DNA from: Bathynomus jamesi
Lineage: Eukaryota > Arthropoda > Malacostraca > Isopoda > Cirolanidae
Direction: 5' to 3'
DNA: 64,000 nt
Assembly (NCBI GenBank): GCA_023014485.1
Contig: JAJOZX010005774.1
Span: 62,001 to 126,000 of the forward strand
In this document: positions 23,196 through 33,395 of the stretch, one piece after another
Position numbering within the stretch: position 1 is the stretch's first letter
How the letters are laid out: every line of letters starts with the position of its first letter
Translations under genes and position numbers: made by a program
The notes under the pieces: model-generated
Databases searched by the model: none
What the model saw: the letters and a program-made list of their open reading frames with translations, nothing else
Told to the model about the DNA's origin: nothing

Positions 23196-23565
23196 GTTGC
23201 CTCACTCTCTCTTTACTATCGCTATTATAATGGACACTGCTCTTCTGAACTCTCTAACTGCATACCTCCTCCTTCAAGGAGGGCAAGCAGTACCCAACTT
23301 TCGACACATTGTCATTCCTTTTCTGTCGAGCTCTCTGACGCAAGGGTTAATTGGTATTTTCAATCTTTCATCTACTCAACCGGTCAACTCTGGAACCGTC
23401 TTCCTCAATCCATCTATCCCACTGTCTATGACTTTCAATCTTTCACACGCAGAGTGTCCAGGCATCTCGCAAACCTTGGATCGTAATTTTGGCTCTCTTC
23501 TTCCTTTATGGGAGGGGCGTTTTTGCGGCATTCGTCCTTGACCCCTCCTTCCTTCTTGCATGAAA
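23196..23565 (+). mobile_element. LINE family Z 3' fragment, sense
   Basis: Frame 23178-23486 encodes VASLSLYYRYYNGHCSSEL, ARVNWYFQSFIYSTGQLW and PTVYDFQSFTRRVSRHLANL. The 3' UTR ends TCCTTCCTTCTTGCATGAAA. It forms an inverted partner to 22493-22860. Confidence 0.8.
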
Positions 23566-23589
23566 AACAAACATGGAAATGTGCTAATA

Positions 23590-24110
23590 AACTTTTGTTG
23601 AACCTGAAAAAGTCGTCGTATACGATAATTACCACAAAACATATTAATACAAACTGTCAAATAAAATTTGTGACTACTACTCTTGCAAGGGCGAATGAGA
23701 TTAAAGTACCTGACATTAATTTAAACGAAAAACTAAATTTCAAAAGTCATGTACAACATCTCAAATCCAAAATATCAAGATTTCTCTTCATATAATTTGA
23801 ACTAAAAAGGATTCTTCCGCAAAATGCACTCCTTACGCTATATTATTCTTATTCATTCATACATCCACACTTATTATATTGCATTACAACGTGGGGCAGC
23901 TCGAAGAAATACATAAAACATCTTTTGGAAGTACAGTACTAATTCATCAAAAATGTCTGCGAACTCTCTCGAATAATGACAACAGACAAAATCACACTTC
24001 TCCAATACTTAAAAAGCTAAATATTTTAAAACTAAATGACTTATACAATTATTTGTTAATAAACTGTAAGATTAATAGTTTGCTAATAATTTGCTTAATT
24101 ATTTGGTAAT
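23590..24110 (+). mobile_element. LINE X fragment, sense
   Basis: KHINTNCQIKF, LDINLNEKLNFKS-like, HVQHLKSKISRFLF and the HYNVGQLE and HQKCLRTLSNNDNRQNHTSP segments match the thumb and downstream region of LINE X (compare 12509-12790). Broken by stops near 23793 and 23870 and truncated at both ends. Confidence 0.7.
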
Positions 24111-24870
24111 GGAATCAAACACAACCAACTAATGGAAAATCTAATATGGAAGCTCCAATTTTACATTTAATTTGCTTTATTAAAGCACGGAGAGATTGTG
24201 CCACTTAAAAGCTTTGTTGATTATTGACGGCGAAGACGATGACGAAGGCTTTTCCGCTTCTGATGGAGATCTCTCTCATAGCAGGGAAATGATGCGAACT
24301 AGCTGTGTCCAAGATTTCGAGGGCGTGATACAAGCCACCTGGAATAGAAACATTTACGATTCAACAAAACAACGAAAATCTTTTTGTGTTCAATTTTATG
24401 TGAAATTTCTCTTATCTTAATGTTGTGAGTTACGACTCATGCATGCATTGGGGGTTCGAGTTTGTGACTTAGCCCCTAACTCTGAATTCGAGTTTATGGC
24501 TTGTTTTTCGGAGGTAAACTATTTTAAGCTGTTTTAAATTACTCGTAAAACTCTTTGAAGATTAATTCACGTTTTATGAACCTAATTTATGGTTTAACTG
24601 ACCCATTTCACCCTTAGATTGAGTGATCGAACCTAGTACCACTACCAAATCTATGTACAATTTCGGAAAAAAAGACGACTTCAAAAAACATTGTAAAACG
24701 CATAAAAAAATTAATAATTAGTAATGACTGGATATTTTATTTAAAATTTCATTCCAATCATCAAAAAAAGAATAAAATATCCAAAGAAAAAAACAGAATA
24801 TAATCAATTAGTAATTTTTTATGCTTTTAGAAATTTACATTTCTAGACGAATATTTTACCCAAACTCTAA
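24111..24870. other. No gene recognised
   Basis: One 74-codon frame (24196-24420) contains an acidic GEDDDEG stretch. I cannot connect it to a family and there is no supporting signal. Confidence 0.35.
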
Positions 24871-24951
24871 AATCGGTTAGAAAAGTTGGGATACGCTCGG
24901 CCGTACGATAAACATAACCCACAGTGTATCCCAACTTTTGTAATCGACTGT
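24871..24951. mobile_element. Short palindromic MITE
   Basis: AATCGGTTAGAAAAGTTGGG, ATAC on the left is mirrored by GTATCCCAACTTTTGTAATC on the right around a loop of about 30 bp. Confidence 0.55.
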
Positions 24952-25379
24952 ACAAACAATCGTTTCTATACTATTTCTTTTGAAAGTATTAATAAAATTA
25001 TATTTATAGAATAATACATTTAATTAACCCCGCACTCAGCAACGCATAAACAGATACTAAAAATTTAATTAAAAAATAGAAATGAATATTCCTTCTTATA
25101 TAAATTAATAGAAATCTTTTATTTTAATAATTAATTAATTAATATAAATGCTTACTTAATTTTATATATATATATATATATAGGCGGAGAGCGGGAATGG
25201 TTCGTTACTTTTTCAGTAAATCGCTGATAATTCACAAATTTTTTATCATATAATAATTTTTAGAATCGTGGTATATTAATTTGTTTCTCATAAATATTCT
25301 GGTAAAATGAGAGAATGAGAGATGTCAAGCTCTTGTTCTAGTTGTACTTTTGACGTATTAAATGTAGGGTAGTAAAACT

Positions 25380-25906
25380 GACGAACCTGCCCCAATGTCG
25401 GGGTACCTCCGTCAGATCAGACAACAAACAAATGTGGCTCATGATTGTCCATTATCGGTAACACCTTCCGCTCAAAAGAACATCTCACCCGTGAGGAAAA
25501 GTATTTCAGCACTTCAATAAAATTTTCACTGCTCATCCAACCCGTTGAATAGCATAGTCCCCAACAGTCATTTAAATACCTCCCATCATCCTTGTTCTGT
25601 CGAATCGTGCCCTTGGAAACACAAATGCAGGAGGAGGAGCATTCCCATTAGCAGACACAATACCAACAACCATTTCCTTGCTGAATACCTGACGTGTAAC
25701 ACAAATTAATTTTAAAAGACTCAACCGCTCTGGCTCGTCGTACATAATCTTGTAATGTAGTTCTGGGTATATTATGCTTAATATCAATAGACTGAATTAC
25801 TGAATTACTGAGTTAGACTGAATAGACTCATTACCTCTTCTACGGCCAGACGCATGGAAGCCTCATCAACTCTCCTTTCTCTTTTTCGAACATAGTTACG
25901 TGGCAT
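25380..25906 (-). pseudogene. pogo/jerky-type (DDE_1) transposase remnant
   Basis: The minus-strand start at 25906 reads MPRNYVRKRERRVDEASMRL, the typical beginning of a pogo-type HTH protein. After a break the frame 25572-25787 gives KEMVVGIVSANGN and PPAFVFPRARFDRTRM, a DDE_1 core motif. A shifted frame then gives GW, MSSENFIEVLKYFSSRV and KVLPIMDNHEPH, whose DNHE.H box carries the second catalytic aspartate. Parts of the core between RT-like positions are missing, and two or more frameshifts break it. It may once have had an intron after VEEV (GTAATGAG). Family assignment is by motif memory only. Confidence 0.65.
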
Positions 25907-25959
25907 GATTTTCCGTTGTTGGTTCACGGGAAAAAGTTCTGGCAAAAAATAACACACAC

Positions 25960-25996
<37 letters not shown>
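25960..25996. repeat. (GT)n(AT)n microsatellite
   Basis: About nine GT units run into about ten AT units. Confidence 0.9.
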
Positions 25997-26236
25997 GAAT
26001 TATAATGTAAACATTATACACTGTAACCTATAACTAAATTAATTTGAAACCATTAAATTGATTTTGACTATTTAGCCTAGTAGCATTGGGGTACGTTCGT
26101 CATGCTTGGGTATATTCGTCAACTGGATGACGAACGAACCCCAAGACGCCAATTTTTACTTTTAGGAATATTCTGGCTTGTTAAAGTAGGCAAGACTACG
26201 TTGCATGTATTCGTTTTATAGAAAACACATAACATT

Positions 26237-26520
26237 ACCTTTGGTTAGCTTCCGCCCGGATTGTTCATTCTGACGAAGGTCAAGCTTTTCACTCCACCTT
26301 AGACCTACAGTTTAACGTGGAATCCGAACCACGCCCCACCAGCAGCCCAGCGTCTTAACCACTAGGCCTCCAGGGTACCCATTTACCTACCAACCACTTT
26401 CTTTATTGTGTGAAAGGATGAACAGCTGGGTTTTGCTGCGCGCTGGCTGCTGTCAACGGGTTTCGAACCCGGGGTCGATGGATTCGTGGTCAGCGACGCT
26501 AACCACTACACCACCGAAGC
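26237..26520 (-). mobile_element. Dimeric tRNA-derived SINE, antisense
   Basis: The reverse complement starts GCTTCGGTGGTGTAGTGGTT, has a good box B (GGGTTCGAAACCCG), then the second head TGGAGGCCTAGTGGTTAAGA with GTGGTTCGGATTCCAC. It ends GGGCGGAAGCTAACCAAAGG. Both boxes are better preserved than in the 19809 copy. It lies within the pogo-like element and so postdates it. Confidence 0.85.
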
Positions 26521-26792
26521 ATTATAAATGAAATAGTATCTCGTTTTAATCAGCACAAGTTTAAGAATATTATGATATCATTTTCAACACCTAAAATTAC
26601 CTCACAGATGCTGAAAAATACAAAAAAATCACCATCACATGTTCATCTGCACAAACAGTAGCAAAACAAACTGGCTTATGAGTAATGGCTGTTAACAAAA
26701 CCTAGTGAGCGAAATGATCCAAGTGGCCAAAATGGCTGTGTACATATCATCTGGTGGCGAACGTTGACATATGACGAACCATCCCCGCTCTC

Positions 26793-26794
<2 letters not shown>

Positions 26795-26829
<35 letters not shown>

Positions 26830-27173
26830 TATATATACAATGATGTAAAAAAGGGTGAAAAGACAGCCTACTTATAATCGAGGATTTTAATTTCTTTTAC
26901 CAAGAAGAAAAAAATATTAGCAATATATTCTCGCCTTGAAGAACAACTTTTCATGTGGTCAGTATGAAGGGATTTCTTAATTTTTTATTAAATTTTTTAT
27001 AACGTTCAATTTACTTTCGTTTTGCTCCATTTTTAAGGTGTATTTGTCCTGTTGGTATTTTTATTTTCTGCGATATTAACCCATATAATCATTCTGTTGA
27101 TCTAAATGCGCTTGTCCATCCCACTCGGTAGATACAAATAGGATAATACGATAATACAATAGGATAATAAGTA
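26795..27173. other. (TA)n then AT-rich spacer
   Basis: TA units at 26796-26836, then unassigned AT-rich sequence to the Tc1-like end at 27174. Confidence 0.5.
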
Positions 27174-27774
27174 CAGTCCCCTGCAATAGTTCCGCTCCAT
27201 CCTCTTCGAAATGTGACAGCAACGCAACCCCTCTTAAACCTCAGTCCCCCACCCTCACTCCCTGTGTTGTCATAGTAATACTTTTATTTTTTGAAAACCA
27301 ATAACAGAATAAATATATTGTTCACTGTAGTTTTGGTGGTAATGCTAGGATGACTATGTATTTTATTCATGCATTATTCCTAAATTTAGGGAATAGAGTA
27401 GATAGGTTATTTCACAAACGTGGGATACTTTAAAAACTTTCAATCATAGGATTTTGATGTGACCATGTTATAGTTAAAGCGTAAGATAAGTTGTAGTATC
27501 GACTTTTCCTCCAGGCAATAACATTTCTGTTTAAAGTGCATGCATCATCAACAAATGATTATCCAGTAAAAGGTCTACCCATGGAGAGATAATAACATAG
27601 TTCAATTTTTTATTACAAAAATAAACATGAATCAAGTAAATTTAGGGATTTTCTTAATAACATACAAAACATAATGTTCAAATTATAAGGAAAATAAGTA
27701 TATATTTATTACATCACAGCCATAACATTATTATACACAATTACTCAATACTTGATCAACAGATGTTACATGAA

Positions 27775-28012
27775 TGTAGATGATTTGTGGGTTCCTGCGG
27801 AAAAGTTCCCACTCTGCCATGGTGTGTTCTAGCAGGTGCCAAGATGTCCGTTCCTGCCCAGGCTCCCAAGCGTTAACCACATTTGCCCACACATTTTCAA
27901 TGGGGTTTAGGTCACACCTCTTGGTGGGCCAGTTCAGCAGCTCGACATCTCGTTGTTCCTTAAACCACTGTCTGATGATCCTGACAGTATGAACAGGGCA
28001 GTTATCCTGTAA
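27775..28012 (-). pseudogene. Tc1-like transposase C-terminal fragment
   Basis: The minus strand reads LQDNCPVHTV, IIRQWFKEQRDVELLNWP, CDLNPIENVWANVVNAWE and HTMAEWELFRRN. QDN supplies the second catalytic aspartate and PIEN the glutamate. By my count 35 residues separate them, one more than the usual DD34E. The SPD motif is replaced by RCD. Upstream of LQDN the frame is lost at GTAATATACAGTATATATG. No N-terminal HTH is seen. Confidence 0.75.
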
Positions 28013-29025
28013 TATACAGTATATATGTTAATCCTCCGTCTATGGCGTTGGGTGGTTCGAGGTTCACGGGGGTTCTGGTTAGGTGGCAGCAACGGATTTT
28101 CTCACTCTTGGGTAGCTGGTACCGTGTAGGTAATCGCAGTAGTTTCTTTATACTACACCCCGATTTCTTTTTGTAGTGGATCAGAGGATTCTGTGAAAAC
28201 TTACTAAATTATCTGACGGTTCTCCGATTCTTCTTGTAGTGTGTCGGGAATTATTTATTCTATTTTAAAACTAAGTTCTCTGTAGAAAGCAGGGCTCAAA
28301 GGAGAAGACAAAGAGATCCTCTGACTGAATTTTACTGCTTCTAAAATATTACAAGTAATGCTTCAGCCTCTGGTCAGATCAGAATAATAAGAATGATAAT
28401 TTGAAAAACTACAAGAGTTTATTACTAATAATTTGGTGACATCATTATTATTTGTTGTTGACCTGTTTTTTTTTTTTATTCTCAATAGGCTGAATTTTTT
28501 TTGCAAAATATTTGAAGACAAAGATAAATTTTGGCTGTAACAGCATACTGGAAGATAAGCAAGATATTTGGAGATGAAATCATATTTTCTTTTAAACAGC
28601 ATGCTGACAGATCTGATGTTATCATGATTTGCCGAGTTAACTAAAAATGGAAATTGAAATATGCATTTTATTATGGATTAAAATTAAACATGCATATGAG
28701 CCAAAATTAAATGCTTAAAATTTGAAATGAAGTGTTAATTTACACTTTTGGTAAGTTATGACTTAATCTATTACAACTAAGAGAGAATGTATAAGAAAAT
28801 TAACATTACAGAATTTAACACGATTACATGATTAAGCTTAATCTAAAAAATGATTAGGTAATTTAAAAAAGAAATAATTCATCAATTACTTTGCAAAAAT
28901 GAAATAGAAAGAAAATTAAAAAATTTTCCAAACTTGTATTTTACAGTTTGAGTGTCACAGGAGTTTGGAATTTGTATGCAAAAATGAATATTAGACTTAT
29001 TCATTTTTACATATATATTAATATA
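28013..29025. other. No gene recognised
   Basis: Sequence inside the presumed Tc1-like element. GGTTCACGGGGGTTCTGG near 28060 and two CCGATTTCTTTTTGTAGTG-like words (28150, 28225) are visible, but no coding signature. Confidence 0.4.
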
Positions 29026-30403
29026 CCGGGTGCGGCAAAAGTAACGCCCTTTTAATAATTGTATCTTTATAGTTTTATACAGTATAATTTTTTAGTTTTA
29101 TATTGTATCATTTTGTTTCTTTTATTTTTACAGAAATTCTGAATAAATATGGCCTTGCGATTGACGAGAGAACAAAGAGTGAAAGCAGTTAAACATTATT
29201 ACCAAAACAATAACAATGGAGCTAAAGCCGCTCGTTTGTTATCAGAAGAATTTAACATTCGACAAGTGCAGAGCCGCAATATCACAAGTCTAATTAGGAA
29301 ATTTGAAAGAACCGGAAGCGTAAGTGATGCCACAAGATCAGGGAGGCCAGTTTCAGCAACAACCTTAGAAAAGTCCGATGAATTAAGAGAATCATTGTTG
29401 CACACTCCTCAAAAATCCAGTAGACGTCCAGTGTCCGTAGACTCTTAAAGAAGAACAAGATGAAGCCTTACATCCCTCGCGTGTTACAGAGCTTGCATGA
29501 TGGAGATGCAGATAGACGATTAGAGTTTTGCGAAAATTTCCTGAATAAAGTCAATGAAGATGAGACCTTTCTTGATAAGATATGGTGGTCAGATGAGGCA
29601 ACATTCAAATTGAACGGGCATATCAATCGCCATAATTGTGTGTACTGGAGCGATGTTAACCCACATGTTATCTTGGAAAAAGACGTTAACCTACCAGGAG
29701 TGACAGTTTGGGCAGCCATCTCTTCCATGGGAATAATAGGCCCGATATTCTTTGATAGTACTGTTAATCAAGATAATTATTTACAAATGCTGCAAACTGA
29801 ATTCTGGCCGAGAGTTAGAAATCAGAATGGAATTTACTTTCAACAGGATGGTGCGCCACCCCACTATGGGTTACTCGTTAGGGAATGGTTAAATTTAAAT
29901 TTCGAAGGGAGGTGGATAGGACGACGTGGAGCAATTGAGTGGCCAGCACGATCGCCAGACCTAACACCACCTGACTTTTTCTTGTGGGGTGTACTGAAAG
30001 ATCTTGTTTACAAGGTCAAACCGAAAACACTTCCTGAATTAAGACAAACAATTCGTGAAAAATTTACTACAATTAACGTAGAAATGTGTCAAAAGGTTTG
30101 TAGAAGTGTTGCTGGTAGGGTTCAGTGTTGTATTGAACACCAAGGGGAGCATTTTGAACATGATCATTAGGTTAGTAAATACTATGTATGTAGAGTACAT
30201 TTTTTTAAAGTGTATTGAGCCAACCACAAAATTAATTAAATTCCAGTTATTTTTTAGTTTTTACTGAGAAAGTACTTATTATTTTTCTTAAAATGCTGTA
30301 TTTTTCTTAAAACCCTTATTATTTCTCTTAAAACGCTGTAATTGATTTATTTCCTTCAATAAAAGAGAATAAACTAAAAAGGGCGTTATTTTTGCCGCAC
30401 CCG
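29026..30403 (+). mobile_element. rosa-type (DD41D) mariner, nearly complete
   Basis: Ends are CCGGGTGCGGCAAAAGTAAC on the left and its inverted match GTTATTTTTGCCGCACCCG on the right, each next to TA. Length about 1378 bp. One transposase gene (29149-30170) with an AATAAA-type signal near 30358. Best-preserved coding mariner in the window. Confidence 0.9.
29149..30170 (+). pseudogene. DD41D mariner transposase with one break
   Basis: 29149-29448 encodes the paired HTH region (LTREQRVKAVKHYYQNNNNG, ARLLSEEFNIRQVQS, RKFERTGSVSD, RSGRPVS). A short deletion and frameshift near 29445 interrupt it. 29460-30170 then encodes the catalytic half without a stop: WWSDEATF (first D), YFQQDGAPPHY (second D) and RSPDLTPPDFFLWG (third D). 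I count 41 residues between the second and third aspartates, the spacing of the rosa clade. The C-terminus ends EHQGEHFEHDH. All three catalytic residues survive, so only the linker region between HTH and catalytic domain is damaged. Confidence 0.9.
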
Positions 30404-30632
30404 TATATATTATTTAATATATTTCGCCGCTGGGTTCAGATCACAGTTTAAAATTAGATGCTATTCGAATCGTAATCTGACACGCCGAATTACAGTGGCC
30501 TTCGAATTTTGGGATCATCCGTGATGCAATATTTTTTGTCATATCATGATTTGACATTACCACTTACAAATAAGTGTTGTATTCCCTACATGATGATGAT
30601 TAATTTAAGCTCGTGTGCGATTTCATGTAGAC
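30404..30632. other. Spacer, nothing recognised
   Basis: Sequence between the mariner and the hAT-type MITE, ending with the 8-bp ATGTAGAC duplication. Confidence 0.5.
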
Positions 30633-30856
30633 TAGGGGTTCTCAACTGGTGGCTAATTACCCCCAAAGGGTAATTTGGAATATCCAGGGGGGTAATGGAA
30701 GCCATACATATTTTACTTAAGAGTGGTGTTTAAAGACAATTGTACGATTATAAACTACTTCTTTAACGTTTGGTTAATTTACGCGTCATTAAGGGTAACG
30801 GGGTGAGCGCCAATGCTTCAGGCGGGTAATGGAAGTAAGTGGGTTGAGAACCCCTG
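30633..30856. mobile_element. hAT-type MITE with 8-bp duplication
   Basis: TAGGGGTTCTCAACTGG and GGGTTGAGAACCCCTG form the ends. ATGTAGAC flanks exactly on both sides (30625-30632, 30857-30864), the 8-bp duplication expected of hAT. Confidence 0.9.
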
Positions 30857-31019
30857 ATGTAGACGGTTTGATCTCGTTATATCGTCGTTTTTGGTGTATT
30901 ATTTAAAAGAGAAACAAGATTATTGATGTACACGAACATTTTCGGAAGCTATTAATATATTTTTTAGTATTTATAGAGGAAGTTACATGATAACTGACTA
31001 AGTTAGTCAGTTATTATGT

Positions 31020-31340
31020 AAAAGAGAATGGATTAGGAGGGGAAGGTAAAATGGAAAGAAGCAAAAACACAAATGACAGAAGTAGTTGATGGGGTGGGAG
31101 GAATGAGAGACATGGGAGGAGGTAATAATCGGGGAGCAAGGGGGGAAGAGAGAAAAGGGTCATGTATTAGTATGAGGTGGAGGGGAAGGAAAAAGGAAAA
31201 TAAGAATGAAGGTAAATTGAAAGAAATAACAAGGAGGCAGGCGGAAGGAACAGAGAGAGAGAGAGGAGGTGGGGATAGCGAAAGGAGAGGGGAGGACGAG
31301 AGGGGGGATAGCGAGAGGGAGAGGGAGGGAGTGAAGGTAG
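31020..31340. repeat. GA/GGA-rich purine tract
   Basis: The plus strand is almost all purine (GAGGGGAAGG, GAGAGAGAGA). The 112- and 139-codon frames here come from composition, not selection. Confidence 0.8.
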
Positions 31341-31517
31341 GGCAGAAAGAGGGACTGCGTTGCCTCCGCATCTCGGAGAGGGTGGAGCGGAACTATTGCA
31401 GGAGACTGTACATTAGGGTGGATCGATTTTACATTTGTTTCGATTTCCATATTCTAATAGAGACAAAAACTTGCGCATGCATGAGAAAATAGCCTCTGCA
31501 AAATCTTAGCTTAATAG

Positions 31518-31885
31518 GTAATCATCTTCTGCCCCCGGCAGAGCGATGAAAATCATATTTTAGTAGTCAAAAACGTATTTTTCTTATAATTTTTAAAATA
31601 TTTCAATATGCATCAAAATTATTCCTAATAACTATAAAGTCGATGAAAAAGACCTCATATGATCGTTTTTCCAAGCGCGTTGTCCTACGTTAATATCTTT
31701 TGCCCCCGGCAACAACGTCAAATGTTGAAAAAATAGGTAATTTAATACATATTTTCAGATCGGCTCTTTGTCTTAAATAATGCATTTATATATTTCCCAT
31801 AGCATTTATATCGTTGCTTAGGCATGAAATAACACACACGCAAAATTTTATGACTCTAGAGTAATATCTTCTGTCCCCGAGAAAA
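31518..31885. other. Motif repeated at about 170-bp spacing
   Basis: ATCTTCTGCCCCCGGCA (core near 31531), ATCTTTTGCCCCCGGCA (near 31701) and ATCTTCTGTCCCCGAG (near 31872) recur, each preceded by TAAT. The first two are mirrored in the right arm at about 33690-33708 and 33860-33878. They may be transposase-binding sites (inference). Confidence 0.7.
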
Positions 31886-32219
31886 GTCTAAATGTGGATT
31901 ATAATTACGTTAATGCGATGTTATAAGTACGATAAGTACTAAGTACAGCTCCTCGCTTGCTAATTTTATAAAATTAGCAACCCAGAACTCACCACGAGGA
32001 GGTGGCTGTACGTCGAGTTCCACCCTATCCAGCCCCAACCACCCTTCCTTTGGCTGCATGTCGATTTACATACGGTAATCTTTCTTAGAATCAAATCGTG
32101 GAATTTTTGTTCGGGAGTGAAGACGGGAGCGGATGAATCCATCCCTCTCTTCTATTCCACTTACACTGATGCAGGAGTGAAATGCCCCATGTACTGGGAT
32201 TCTGGTTCTTGAACTAAAA

Positions 32220-33246
32220 CTATATGCTCTTCTCCACAGTCCTATGCTTCACAGTGTCTATTTCTTCTTGTGTCATTGTTTTATCTTTACGTCCGTCAAA
32301 GAAAATGCCCGGTAATGGTAGCGTGATCTTGTCATCTTGCTGATGCTCAGAACGAACTCTTTTTCTGGCTCTTCTTATCTTATTTCGATCAATCACTGAA
32401 CTGACATCATCTTCTCGTATCCAGCCAACATCCTCTAACAACGAAGAAGCAATAAATGAAGCAGCTCTGTCTGAGACGCCCGTACGATCACAAGCTTCAG
32501 CAAGTACCTGGAGTTTCATTCGTGTTTTTTCCTTCATGTCATGTTTATCTCTCGATGTTAGTTCATACGATGACGATGATTCTATAGATGTATCCTCGGT
32601 TTCACTAGAGGCTGACGAAGAAGGTTGTTCTTGAGAAGTTTCTTGTCGTTTACTAGTCGACGGCTCTTGATGTTCTGCTATTCCTTCTTGTTTCAATATC
32701 GCCAATCTTCTTGCAAGAGTCATCTCGTTTTTTTTGTTGTTTCAACATCCAAAGTTCCTATTGCCATTTTGCGATCACTCTTTGGTCGAGTAAAAACTGT
32801 TGCTCTTTCAGTGGTACTCGTCGTTCACGAGAGCAGCTGCATTTTGTCAAATCAGGGCATTTACAAGCCGATATGTCAAATAAGGTGGTCTTACTTGATT
32901 TCTTGAAGGCCTCAAGATTTTTCTGTAACGATTCGTTCTTCTTTTTCGCGTTCAGTGATTTGATGATGTTAGCCATTTTATCACGATAACTTTTCAACAT
33001 TTGATTTATCCGTGCTGTCGAAACTGTTGGAATGGAAGCTAATTTCCACAAGTATTCCAGTCTCTCCGTGACCACAGCGGCGATGTCTTTGAATGGAGGT
33101 TCCTTCTTTGATGATCTCAACTCAGTTCTCACATGATGGTAGTATTGCATCACATCTTCACATGTGGGAAAACATCGCAAATTCAAATCTTTCCCAGCAC
33201 CAAATATTGGACACGTAACCGATCTTCTAGTTGTAGCGGTAGCCAT
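32220..33246 (-). pseudogene. N-terminal transposase-like protein of copy 2, frameshifted
   Basis: From ATG 33246, 162 codons give a helical region (EYLWKLASIPTVSTARINQM, SYRDKMANIIKSLNAKKKNE), then ACKCPDLTKCSCSRERRVPL, a CxC-x5-CxC cluster that may bind zinc, and QQFLLDQR. Two small shifts near 32755 and 32715, the latter in a poly-A run, lead into 32723-32220. That frame has a Ser/Glu-rich linker, TGVSDRAASFIASSLL, IRRARKRVR and an FFDGRKDKTMT segment. VSDRAAS and the IRRAR block align with copy 1. The reading frame stops near the inner edge of the left arm, where copy 1 would continue to its catalytic part. TTCTTTAATCTTTACAG just before the ATG looks like a splice acceptor, so a 5' UTR intron is possible. 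Confidence 0.75.
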
Positions 33247-33365
33247 CCTGTAAAGATTAAAGAATAATGTATTGTTCTGTTACGCAATAAAATCGAAAAA
33301 AACAGTTATGAGAAAAACAAACAAGGATATGAGCAGAGAGATTGAGCACACTGAGGACTCTGAGT

Positions 33366-33395
33366 GAGGAGCCACACACACACACACACACACAC
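33366..33395. repeat. (CA)n microsatellite
   Basis: About ten CA units inside copy 2, bordered by direct GAGGACTC repeats. Confidence 0.9.

Larger units (their letters stand above)
25183..26794 (-). mobile_element. pogo-like DNA transposon with inserted SINE
   Basis: The ends GGAGAGCGGGAATGGTTCGT (left) and ACGAACCATCCCCGCTCTCC (right) are inverted, in TA-rich flanks. Further in, GACGAACC and GGGGTACGTTCGTCA words recur as palindromes at 25380-25425 and 26085-26145. The minus strand carries a transposase remnant (25380-25906). A dimeric SINE (26237-26520) and a (GT)n(AT)n tract (25960-25996) lie on the upstream side of the coding region. The ends do not resemble the usual CAGT start of pogo relatives. 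Confidence 0.65.
27174..31408 (-). mobile_element. Probable Tc1-like element split by later insertions
   Basis: CAGTCCCCTGCAATAGTTCC at 27174 and GGAACTATTGCAGGAGACTG ending at 31408 are inverted. The match extends inward about 85-90 bp (GCTCCAYCCTCT, GGCAACGCA, CCTTCACTCCCT). Both ends abut TA. Between them are a Tc1-type transposase fragment (27775-28012), a rosa-type mariner (29026-30403) and a hAT-type MITE (30633-30856). Subtracting the insertions leaves about 2.6 kb, long for Tc1, so further unrecognised insertions or two solo ends are possible. Confidence 0.55.

Noticed and set aside
31033..31492. Ser/Leu/Pro-rich and Arg/Glu-rich frames of 96-139 codons on both strands
   Set aside because: Both arise from a purine-rich tract. 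Open frames in several phases are expected there.
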